From: Arachnopeziza araneosa
Taxonomy: Eukaryota; Ascomycota; Leotiomycetes; Helotiales; Arachnopezizaceae
Direction: 5' to 3'
Length of the DNA stretch: 64,000 nucleotides
NCBI GenBank assembly: GCA_003988855.1
Contig: QYAI01000195.1
Location: forward strand, 1 to 64,000
In this document: piece by piece, positions 32,986 through 43,932 of the stretch
Layout: each line of letters opens with the position of its first letter
Numbering within the stretch: position 1 is the first letter of the stretch
The notes under the pieces: generated by a model
Database searches by the model: none
Told to the model about the DNA's origin: nothing
The model's input: only the letters and a program-made list of their open reading frames with translations
Program-made: the position numbers and the translations under genes

Positions 32986-33842
32986 GACACAAAGAGACGA
33001 TAGCGGCAACTAAAATGCAATATAGAGGCAGCACCATATCCTTGGATATATTAGAGGAGTTCTGGATGTACAAATCTTCCAAATTTTAGAGAGGTGCTGC
33101 GCGGCCTAACTCCGGTTGATTCAGTTCGGACGCTGATAACGTGCGGACAACACGTACATTTGATCAGAATAACAGCTTCAGTACTGCCGGCTAGCTATCG
33201 AATGAAAAAGATATGCCTGTGAAAAGCGTACATGTCGAATTTCCAGGGTTGTAGGTTGTCGTCTGATATCCCAAACCGGTTCGAGAAATTGGTTATTTTT
33301 AATCATCACGTGACCGATTGGGCACGCTTTGCTTGCGAGTCTCACGCCATTCCTGCGTCTGTTGGAGACTTGTCTGGTGAAGAACAAAAGCTCCCGGATT
33401 CGCCGTATTCAAAACTCATTACGGAGTATATATCTTCCTCCATCACTGTTCCAGCCTCATTAACGTCAGAGCTGCTTCTTAAATTCAGACTCGCGGCACG
33501 TGAAGCAAAAGGACAAACCGTACTGCTCATAGATGAGTAAGAGGGATAGAACAGGAGGTTGAATTAGAAGAAACTGCAGGTCGTCTGTTTTACTTGATTA
33601 TTATTGATAACTGAGAGCTTCTTAGTTCAGCACAGGCTAAAGCTGAATAAAACTGAACAGATATAATAACTCAACCTGGTATTGGTAAACGACCAACATA
33701 CGTTGTCTTTAAAATTCGCTCCTATGCTTCATATCTTGAAGCGCAAAGCCTTCACTCTCTTGGTTTCTGCAACCGGCGCACAATTCTTATGAGATTTAGA
33801 TTTATAGAATCAAAATAGAAAGTCAATAGCTACGATTTAAAC
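32986..33842. other. Graveyard flank
   Basis: Apart from the kinase-like fragment, this holds A+T-rich sequence and, from 33749, the NLR-tail duplication source. The missing N-terminal part of the amidase is not present here. Confidence 0.5.
33232..33540 (+). pseudogene. Nucleotide-kinase-like (adenylate/UMP-CMP kinase family) fragment
   Basis: The frame contains SHAIPASVGDLSGEEQKLPD, then SPYSKLITEYISSS...VPASLTSELLLKF...GQTVLLID. This follows the adenylate/UMP-CMP kinase order (VGDLLREE, VPxxLTxxLL, GxTxFLIDGFPR). The N-terminal P-loop (GGPGSGKGT-like) is absent and the frame stops exactly where GFPR should follow LID. It is therefore an internal fragment, not a working kinase. It lies between the truncated amidase and the NLR tail. 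Confidence 0.5.
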
Positions 33843-36800
33843 TTAGACCGCCCAGGCTCTCCAAGCCTCTTTCAGCTCTTCCAACCAGTCTTTCCAATTT
33901 ATCTTCCTCTCTTGTAGTGTCATAACGCCATCCTTAATCCCACCCCAACCTTCGATCGGGCCCCTTAGAAACTCATGCTCAGATACTTCACATAATGTAT
34001 CTGACCAGACCTTGGCCGCTCTGGTGGGTGTAGATCCTCCAGCACCCACTAAATCTTTGCCTGCTTCTGCTCGTTCTTTTTGGAAACAAGGTTCGCAGAT
34101 TACAAAACCGAAGCAATACTGACAGAAGTAGAGAGGAATGCGCCAGTCACGACAGAGTGTCGAACAAACTGTACACTCGAGCGGGATTTCGGAAAGATCT
34201 TCATCGAAGAGTGGTTTGAGTTCAGGTTCCTCTTCCTGCTCCTTCTCCCGCTCATCGCCAGGTACTCCGCCGTCAGCTCCAACAGGTTCAACATCCAGTT
34301 TGGTCTCGGACGAGGCATTATTTTCCATCTTTTCGATACCTGGTTCTTGGCCAGGATCAATTTTCAATCCGTCGACTGTTGTCTCGTCTTCTTCACCCCG
34401 TTCTTTAGCTATCTTAGCATCTTCTTTCTCGATGTTATCTGTTTCATCAACTAGATCCTCTACGTTTTCCTCCTCGAACCCATCTTGGTACTCATACTTG
34501 AATTTTTCCGGCGGATCAACAACTGAAAACACAGCCGAGAGCGCCTCTCTAGCCCACCTTGCAAGTCCGACGCATTCTAGAATCTCAGAGAGCCTTCTAA
34601 AAGCCTCACCATCGTTGTACTTGTCGTCATCGTTAAGAAGCTCAACGCACTGTAAGAATTCTCCTTCTAAAAGTTTCTTGGCCTCGTCCTGCCTCCCCAA
34701 CTTCATGAGGAGTCGTGGGATGAACGGATTGTCACTAGGTACGGGTCGTCCTGCCTTCATCCACTCAGCTATGGGATAATCGTTTGGCGGGAGCTTGGAA
34801 ATCTGGAGAAGGATCTCATTTCGCCGATCGACGCTGATGCCGTCCGCTGAAGTTTCCTGGTATAGCAGAGAGGAATAATCATCTCGTGCAATAAGGCGAA
34901 CGGCAATGTTATAGGCACATTCTGTCCACATATGTTCAGGAACAGAGCGATCCAAATCCGAAGTAAGGAGATACGCCGTGTCGCTGAAAATCTCTTCAAA
35001 TAATTTCCGTGCACGCTCGGGCTGTTTGAGAATATGTTGGATGCACCATGCGTATTGGCATTTGAAAGCAGACTCCATAGGGGTATCTTCAAAGCACTTT
35101 ATAGATCCTTCATAGAATCTCAACAGTGTTTTTATTTTCCCCGTGCTCAGAGCTCTTTGTTGAAAGTCTTGCTGGAAAAGCAGATCCGAAGTCGCTGGCT
35201 CATTCTCTGACCAGAATGTCGCGTGAGGAGGGTCGAGAAACCATAACTCAATTTCTCTCATGATAGCAGCATCGTCATTTCCAGTTTGCTCTAGCAATTT
35301 TCGAACCTGCTGCATTATTTGCCAGTCATGACGTTTTGACATATCTCGCGCCTTTCGGAAAAATGACAAGGAAATTTCCGCTTCTTGGGAATGCTCATCG
35401 AAATACAGATATCTGCAAATTTTAGCAATTTCGATAAATGAATTTTGTATTAAAATGCGGTTTTCGTCATCCGTAATTGTATTGAACTCGAATTGAGAGG
35501 CCTCTTTTATCTTTTCAATGAGTTCGTTGTTCGAAAACCCAGGAAGGTTATAATAGCATTCTGCCACTAGGCTCAGCACCTGAAGCCTTTCAATATCCGT
35601 TTTGGCCAATAGAAAACTTTCTTCGACGTGAGTCTTACAATTTTCGCAGTCCCAATAGTTGCGGTAGAGAATGGCCAATTTGACATGGATCATAGGATCT
35701 TTTTCTCTGGTCGCATGATCCTCAAGTTTTCTCAAAACAGGATCGCCTTGTTTTCCTCTGATCGGGTTTCCACTGTCGTCGACTTGATACAAATCATCAA
35801 TCTTGTCGAAACGATAAGGATTAAAATCTTGGTTTTCGATCCATAGTTGCACGAAATGATCTCCAATTGGCACATACAACTGGTAAACATTCTTGATTCC
35901 TGTTTGGACCCACACCTTCGTGTGTGGCTCGAGATATTCGGCTGCGGAACTGTTTGCGGCCATTAGCCACTCCGTGACTGTTTCCGGACGCACTATAGCT
36001 GCTCTTTCTATATCCCAGATGTTCTTCGCAGCATCTTTCGAATTGAGTACACCAAAGAGGGCATTGGTAATCTTCCCAACCTGCTTAGATGTACAAATAT
36101 CAGGATCAACAGCGCACAGATAATCCAGCCAGGTTGTGCAGGCAAAATTGCGGCAAGATTCAGCTGTTTCGTTAGACGTGGCGACTATGCGCATCATAGC
36201 CACTGCGAGTTCCACCTTGGCCTCATTCATCGTAGGTGCAATGCTCGTGCCTTCAAACTTGGCGTCTCGCAAGTAGTCTCCTAAAGACAAGTGTCTTAGC
36301 TGTAAGACAGTGCCCCTGGCGAAAAGAGTCTCGGTCCTGGAACCCGGTTCCGCTTCAACACATTGAAGCTCATGTTCTTGAGTTTCTAGTCCCAAAACCT
36401 GTCCAAAAAGCCAGAGTGCATCTTCTTTTGTCCCCATTCTAACCTCGTTTATCATGCCCGTGTACGAGGTCGAGAACGAAAATATACTGTGAATGCATCA
36501 GGATATGATATAATCCATGAAATCCAATCACATACCTGGCACAAAGCGCCTCTACTTCCATGCGCACATCATAATCCTCAGCCTCGGTCAGGACCTGAAT
36601 GATTGAGCTTAAATCTTCAAGAGAAAGAGGGTTGTTATCAAAAGCGACGAAGGTTAAGAGTATTTTTAGTGGCATTGTGTCTTTTCCAGCAAAATCCGCC
36701 TCCTCAGCCAAGACTGCGAGAACCCTAGCCCATAAGTCGGGCAGCTTTCTGGGAAGATTTTCAAGAGCTTTCAACACTTCTCCCTTCTGAGTCTTTTTGC

Positions 36801-38849
36801 AGAGTTCATCAAACATCAATGCAACGTAAAGGAACATCCCTGGATGAGAAAAAGTTTAGTGTTTGAGCTGATATCTTGAAACAAGGTCAAATTCTTAGAT
36901 ATATGCGCACCTTTTGCATTGTCAAGCAAGGTTGAGATAGTACTCTCCCGAATCTCTTTCCACCATGGACGTGTCCGAATATTTCGATCCGATTTGAACT
37001 TTTCGTTGAGAAAGTGTCTTAAGTCATCAGAATTTTTGGCACTGGATACCAAAACTCGATGTATTGGAGCACAAGCGAGGGTAGTAATACTCTCATCAAG
37101 CGATGGCTGACCAACAAGTAGGACTTGAATCCCAACTGGACCATCGCCCCCAAGCTTATCTAGCTGATCTAGGAACAATCCCCTTTCCTCTACGTCCGCC
37201 TCGTCCACTATGAAACATGGGGATTAGCAAAGACTTTTGAGATGAGTCTAGAGAGAACGAAACCGCTTGCGATTGTACTCACATCCATCGATAACAAGAA
37301 ATAAATTCGCACGAGTTTCGGTGGTATACTGATCAAGGAAGAATCGTTGCCATAAACTCTCAAGGTCAGCATCAGCCAACTTCGGAGCTTCATTTTTAAA
37401 ATCCACGAGTTCTGCAGCTGCCCGTTTGCAATACACCTCGTCAGTTTCTGCAATGCGAATGATTGAACTTGCTAGCGCGTTCTTCAAAGATCGTGTGTTT
37501 GTTTCCGCATATCTGATGAAGAAGTGAGCAACAGAGCTCCGTGGTTGGTCGTCAACTCTTCTCCTGAGCTCTTCAATTAGAAGACTTGAAATGTGAGTTT
37601 TCCCTGCTCCTGGCGGTCCCGATACCCATAACAGCGGCGATCTATTCTCAAGCCAGGAGTCATATTCTGGCTCGTCTAGGATCCATTTTGCTGTACCATG
37701 AAGTCTTGCACGAGAAAACTTGGCGAGCTTTCCTTCGGCACCTGTATTAGTTTCGAAATAGGTGGTTATAGATTCTTTCAACCTTTCGAGGTTATCAGGT
37801 TTTTGAACTAATTTTATTGTCAGCTATTGCACGTCCCAATTATTGACCAAGAGCGAGTGCATGCATGCTTGCCTATGAAGGCTGCACTTACTTGGTTGAA
37901 GTTTCTCCGGCAATCCTTCGATGAGTGCCTTCAGGACCTCCATGTTTGTTTCCGTTTGCTTCCTGTCGGCTTCCACTTTCTCCCTCTCCTCTAGCAGAAG
38001 CCGTTCTATCCGTTCGGATATTTTGGCACCTCTCAATCCAATATCTATGCCCAATTCGACATTATTATTCATTGTCTGAATGATCTTGAGGATAGTGTTG
38101 GAAACAATTCTGGTTTCTTCATCCACAAGCCCTACCATCTTTTTATACGCTTCGCTCAAGTCGTCGTCCCCACCTCCATGAAGCATATTTGAAAGAAAAT
38201 GTTCTACAATTGTTAATTAGATGAAAATAAAGCGCTGGCAATGATGCTTGGTTTGGTGACCTTACTGAAATGCTTCTCCTCGACATACTTAGCAGAGATA
38301 CCACACAATGTCAAGAAAGCTTCCAAAATCTTTACAAGGTGCTCTTGTAGTACCGCCTCCTTTGGAAGGTCATCCTTGAGAATAGATAATCGTGTCATAA
38401 ATTCTTCCATCTTATCGAAAAATTTCTCAACCTTATCGTAATCATCCGCGACCGCGTTTGCCGTCGTAATAAGGTATGACACCACAGTGTAAACCGCTGA
38501 GGCTGGAGGGAATGTCTGTTGATGAATGAGCTTCGCACATCTAATATCCTAACTAAATCAGAAGGATTATTACGGTTGAAGCAGCTCCGGCAAGGAAGTT
38601 TGCTATCGAATCCACAGGACCCAAACACTTCTTAGCTTTGTTTCTGAGCCATGCAATCTTACCGCCGTCATCGCGAAAGAGAGTAAGTTTCTTCTTTTGT
38701 TGTTCCCTCAATTGATTGAGGTCATCCAAACTTATAAGATTGTCATAGCGAGGCATTTCCTTCAAGTGTGGGAGATTTGGACGACGATTATAGTTATCGA
38801 GAGCCTTCTGCCAGAGGACGGCGACGCCGTCCTGAGCTTGATTTGCCAT
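33843..38849 (-). CDS. NLR/STAND receptor: Goodbye-like domain, NACHT ATPase, helical repeats, Cys cluster
   Basis: Seven exons (38849-38574, 38530-38266, 38203-37892, 37807-37283, 37207-36911, 36839-36536, 36486-33843) join in phase to 1540 residues. Residues 1-180 (MANQAQDGVAVLWQKALDNY, FPPASAVYTVVSYL) fit the fungal Goodbye-like effector region. The NACHT module has Walker A GPPGAGKT at about 348-355 and Walker B LFLVIDGLDEAD across the fourth intron, followed by LLVGQPSLDE. The C-terminal 850 residues look like helical TPR-type repeats, then an acidic Glu-rich linker and a zinc-cluster-like CTVC...CQYC...CEPC segment. Such proteins act in fungal non-self recognition and programmed cell death (family knowledge). 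The ligand is unknown. The gene appears intact. Confidence 0.85.
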
Positions 38850-40189
38850 TGATCCAAGTCTCAGAAACAAAAATGGACTCGATGAGTTTGACCGTTGTGG
38901 ATAAACTTATCGAAGAATGCGTAGATCGAAGTGATAGTCGTAGATGGTTGTCATCAGAATTATAACATGGTGGGAGTCCGGTGCGGGGGATTCAGCTGAG
39001 GTTTTTTCAGCCCTGTTCAGCCCCTAACGGTCCAGTCCGTAATCATGGCCAGTGTGAAATGCAAGCCACCCCATTTCAGCTCAGCTGCGAAACAACACGC
39101 ACAAACGTTCCAGTGGCCAAACAAAGCCTATCCCCACCCCGTCAATCCACAAAATCCCGCCCCAGCCAATACCAGTCACACCTTTAAAAAATCCTTTAGG
39201 TTCATTCGTCATCCGCTCTCACTAGCTTGAAGAAAGGTAACAGAAATTGGCCCTCAATGTTATCTTCATTTCACTCAAAGACAACAGCACAGAGACAGAA
39301 CCGTCGCCTGTTGAATGGAAATAGTCACGTGACCTATGTTCAATCTTCTGGGGGTTTTCTATCCTTCAGTGGATTTCTATACTAGCGAGGAGAAAATAAT
39401 TAACCGAGAAAATATATTACATTTCATACAAATGCTGCAAAACCGTCAAGGTTTTTCGCCTCAAAAGCATGCAAGTCAGATCCCAGTCCCTTAAATGCGC
39501 ATGATCAGTGTAGCTTTCAGAATTGAACACTCCACCTCTCAACGTATTCTGCATCCTGAAATATTAACATAAATGACAATGATCTACTATCCTGTAGCTC
39601 ATCTATTGTAGCAATTCGAACAGAAGTGACATTTTTCACTATCGAGCGCTTCCCCAAGCTGATCCCTCGACTCTTGAAGCTTGTTTACCGAGGCCGAAAT
39701 CCGCAACCGGTTCCCCTTTTCCATCAGGAACTGATTGAACCTACTCAAAAGACCCATACTTGCGTTAAGCAGTCTCTTTATTTCATTTAAATGACAGACA
39801 GCTCAGTATTAGCTGCTCTAGGGCGAGTGAAGTTAAGAGACCGACTTAGAGGCTGGAGGCGAGCTATTCATATACGGAGTGTGAGGACAGGCGTTTCGAG
39901 TAGACATTTCAGGAGTCCAAATTGACCCTTAGAAATAGAGATTAGGTATAAGAATTTTACGCATGGGTTTAAGCTTTCAATTCCAATCGAAGCCAGCAAT
40001 TATGGAGAACGAGATCTAGCGCATCAAAAACCATCCCACAAAAGCATTTTTAGCTTATCCAGTCGACATACCGCCCGCTACCATTTTGGGTATGAGGGGC
40101 AAAATCCGATCGACGTCGCGACATGTAGGTAGCGTCTTAAAATCTCCAAGGCCGAATACTGACTGCCGGAATAGTATCGGGGCAGGCGG
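38850..40189. other. Intergenic, possible relic exon
   Basis: Mostly A+T-rich. On the minus strand about 39605-39790, a frame reads LLNASMGLLSRFNQFLMEKG followed by a helical, Cys-ended segment (CHFCSNCYNR, stop). It looks like the last exon of a lost or unrecognised gene, but no upstream exon joins it. It is not called as a gene. Confidence 0.35.
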
Positions 40190-40757
40190 GCACTTGGAAG
40201 CTGCTAGATGAAGTCAAAATTTTGGGCTTGAAAACGATTGAAAACCTCATCAAATTCAACTTGGACCATCAGCAAGAGAAATTGCCTAAGGGTAGGTACC
40301 ACGCTCTATCGAGGCAGCAATATACTAGCCGAAAGCTCTAACCCCCACCCGGATCAGAACCAGCTGCTGAAATCTTTGCGGATCCTCCATCACAAGCGAC
40401 ATATGAGGCTGTCAAGGAGCGGATCGAGGCAGTGTCCAAAGACAATTGCATAGACAAATTGTTCCGCGAGCAGAACTTGAATATACTTATGGTGTCCATA
40501 TCTGCTGCATCCGGTATGGTTCAACAATTTATTCAGTTTGATCGCAAGCTGGGTCTAACCAGCATACAGGCTATCCAATCGCGACGATGCCGGCTAGAGT
40601 CATCCCCGTAGATGAAAGACCGTATGGGTTCGGTATAATGGCTCAGGCTGGCAGAGAGGACCTGATGTTTCAATTCATGAGTGCCTTCGAAGCTCCCTTT
40701 CCACCAAGTGCTGTACCATCTCGTGTACACGACGATGGTCCTAACCGACAACTTTGA
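40190..40757 (+). pseudogene. C-terminal relic of a second amidase-signature gene
   Basis: The frame from about 40190 reads TWKLLDEVKILGLKTIENLI...LP, then an intron (GTAGGT near 40294), PHPDQNQLLKSL, then a likely one-base frame change. It continues as PSQATYEAVKERIEAVSKD...LNILMVSISAASG, and after another intron YPIATMPARVIPVDERPYGF...EAPFPP, with TGA at 40755. Segment order matches the C-terminus of amidase-signature proteins (helical linker, 'LNxLV', 'GYPxxxxPxG', final helix). The Ser-Ser-Lys catalytic region is absent upstream. It is a truncated, frameshifted relic on the strand opposite to the other amidase fragment. Confidence 0.6.
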
Positions 40758-41944
40758 GAGTTTCCAGTAGAATGATGCTCTGCCGGTATGACTCAATTAA
40801 ATTCTGAGAATGAGAGCTGTATTCACTCAAGAGCCTATCTGAGGTATAGTCGCTTAAAAAAGCAAGTTGACAGCGATTGCAGTTGTTTTGCATGCAACAG
40901 GCTAGATACCCAATAAGTGAAACATGTAGCAGTCAGTCTTGACACCGGCCGTATGTCAGGCTATGACAAATAATCCTGTTTGATCTTACGCGCTGCTGAT
41001 ATCGACTTGTTCAACCGACTCAGACCTTTTACTTCTATCAGAAGAATGTAGTTCAACTCGCAATGCTCTATATACTTAGCCTCTTATTTTTTGTTGTTAG
41101 ATTTTCTTTCTAAAATCTGTCGTATTTATGAGTCAAGATTTTATCTAGCGGTATTTTTTGGCGGTGATTTAACTAGACGCTTATACAAACGGCACAGCTT
41201 CAATTTGCGAAGGCCGTCGGAACCGCAGCGATGCTTGTTCTGCTTACCCCGGGTCTCTCGTCACTCCTCATCCACAGGAATGTTATCGCCCCTCACAAGC
41301 TAGACATTAGTATTTTGAGATGGAGGAGGTAGCAGTTGAATGATACCTGACTACTTGGAGACCATCTGTAAGACATGGTATTTTAATTCTACTCAATTTA
41401 TTAGATCCTATCAAGTAGGACATCTTAGTGTTCTTTATACATTTCTTCACTGCAATGATAAAGCTATCTCTTTAAACGGAACTCTGATTACTATAAGTAG
41501 CAGGCCGAAGCGCAATATAATCTACTTTGATAGGACTCCTATCCAAGTTTGAATCTATCGGAACCTCTTTGGGTTCCAGGAATAATCGCCAAGACTCGAA
41601 AAACTTGGCAGAATGTATACTTAGCTAACGTGTAGTCTTGTTAACTCAAAAGGTACTTTTCAGGTTGCTCAAGGGCCGCTCCGGGGACGATTGAAGAATT
41701 AAAATTATCTGTGCCTAGGTTTCGGGATACGTTTTTACTTGCAGGCTATGAGATTTTTTCAATAAGAGTATAAATTGCTCGACAAAAACTCATTTTTGAT
41801 TGTCAACAAATCTTTAGTGCATCAATCTCTCCAAACTAACCTCAGCAAGCCATTTTCCAAAGCACCGTGACTAAATATAATTTATAATTTACATTAAACT
41901 CAAGGAACCCTAGCCACAAAGTAGATGCTTGTTACCCCATTACT
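40758..41944. other. Intergenic, nothing recognised
   Basis: About 1.2 kb of A+T-rich DNA. Short open frames (for example at 41091 and 41340, plus strand) have no domain or splice support. It may include old repeat sequence. Confidence 0.4.
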
Positions 41945-42496
41945 TTAATCAGAGGAATTTGGAGTTGGTAAACTGGCAGCTGTAACCGAGGCAATACCGC
42001 TCGATGGTATCGCGGTTGAATTTTGCGGAATAGAGGTGTTGTATGGGGCACAAACGATACCAAATAACGACTCGTAATCTATGAGATTATTAGTCCGCTC
42101 TATCAATCATGGAGGAACCTTTTCTTCAAGTCCACCAATTATTCGTCCTTGGATGACAGAAAGTAGAAATAAAATGCCACTCACAGAACAAGCTTTGAAC
42201 TGCATCTGTACAATTGCTTTTATGCAATACGCATGGGATAACATTGGTCAGAATCGTGTTCTTTTGTTGGCAGTGGCATGGTATATCAGTAGAAGTGCAT
42301 GTTGTTGCACCGATGGCTTTCACGTCGCAAGGTAGCTGGCCGGTAGTTAGCACAGAGTGTACTGGTAAAGCTTTGCAAGCAAGAGGATAGATCAACATAC
42401 CACACAGGCCGGAATAAGTGAAGCCTCGGGTCCTGTCTGCGCTACGATAGTAGCGGCGAGGTTGAGAACACAAATGGATACTGTTAGGAGATACAT
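41945..42496 (-). CDS. Small secreted CFEM-domain protein
   Basis: Three exons (42496-42401, 42335-42185, 42078-41945), all in phase, give 126 residues. The signal peptide is MYLLTVSICVLNLAATIVAQ. A complete CFEM pattern follows: IPACVLPC, TTC, DIPCHC, IPC, SNC and finally GIVCAPYN, eight cysteines with family spacing. The CFEM Asp that can bind haem iron is present just before CHC (TDIPCHC). A short Ser/Thr/Pro-rich tail ends without an obvious GPI signal, so a soluble secreted form is likely. CFEM proteins serve in haem/iron capture, adhesion or as effectors. The gene is easy to miss because each exon is under 160 nt. Confidence 0.85.
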
Positions 42497-43932
42497 GGCG
42501 GATCTTGCAGCGTGGAATTGGTGGAGGATGATACGTGCGGTGCGGGCTCCGCGACATATAAATAGAGAAGTGCTGGTATTTATCCAAGTCAAATAAACAT
42601 TCGGATATATTGGATCGTTCCGGACGCCAATAGCATTCGTCGTTGGGGCTCGTCAAGGGCACAAACCTAGTCGATTAACTACGTGTGTAATTCCTTCCCG
42701 CGTTTCTCAACCTCATCTCACCTTGTACTCACCCGCACTGACCTCTGTCGTACATTGCCTTGCGTTCCAGTGCCCCGGAACAAGAAGACGCCTCTAGGAG
42801 AAAAGAAAAACTTTTAACCGGGGAGATTGCGTGAGTGGCCCGTTAATTGTTTTTCTAAATATATAAAAATGGCTCTTAATACTACGGAGATATATCCTCC
42901 CCTGGAATCGGCGGCGCAACAACTTCAATACTGTTGGTACAATAATCACGTGCCACGCACGAGAGCCTAGTTAGGCAGCCAGAACTCCATAAGGGTTCTC
43001 CAGCTGCCTCCATCCTTCTTTCTAATACAAGCCAACTTAACCCACCGATACAGACCCCTCCACAACGAGGAGTCCAGTATCCAGGGTAAACCGGCCAATA
43101 TGAATAACCTAGGTTTATCGTGAACCGACAAATACTGACAGCATAATGAATATATCCATTCTCACCCTTCTACGATCCTAGTCCCTTTTCTTTAACTACC
43201 CTGAGACTTTTAGCGGCCACATCCGTGATGGGTGGTGCGGGATACTTGACAGTATTAAAGTGAGCTTCAAAAATTGCTGGCGTCGAGATCAACTCCCTAT
43301 TATCAGAATCCTCTTCAATTCTTAAATTCATATACAATGACGATTCTCTGTTATTTTTGTGCAAAAATCTCCACAGCGGTAAAACCTCCCTTGATCTCCA
43401 TGACACTGAAATCTTTATCGCCTCCAGCCAGAAGTCCATTTCAGAATTCCCAGAAAGTCTTTACAGTCTCCAGTTTGCTATCGCACAATTGCCCCAAGTA
43501 TTATTCTTTCTTGCTTATTGAGAATAGGGAAATGGTTTGGGAGAGGATCTAACAACCATTGGTATAATGGCAAGCCAACTTCGGCTCGTCAAATAAATCT
43601 CGTGGACGGTCTGGTTTTATCACGAGCCCTAGAGATCGTGAGAAAATATCTTGTGCAACTTAAACACAGATTCGTTTTCACAAATTTGCAGATGGTGATG
43701 ATGCTTAGATTCAAGACTAGTTATTGCTGCTACGAGGAGAAGTATCGTTGACATAAAATGAAATAGCTTGATGATCAGTCTACTTGAGTTTATTCGAGAT
43801 AGAATCTCATAAATCGTGAACAAGGTAAATCAAAGACAGTTTGTTCCCAAATAATCGTGTCTAATAAAGGTTGAATAATTTCTACCTGAATATCTAGACC
43901 TAGTTATCTTGAACTGTCCTCAGTTAAACCAC
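42497..43932. other. Intergenic, degraded coding traces
   Basis: Promoter of the CFEM gene (a TATATAAATA-like element near 42555) and the 3' flank of the ABC transporter. On the minus strand around 43170-43540 two adjacent frames both read protein-like (for example FSVMEIKGGFTAVEIFAQ in one, TPAIFEAHFNTVKYPAPPIT in the other). This suggests a frameshifted remnant of an unrecognised gene. Confidence 0.4.

Noticed and set aside
43170..43540. Minus-strand coding traces in two frames
   Set aside because: Suggests a decayed gene, but neither the family nor the boundaries can be stated.
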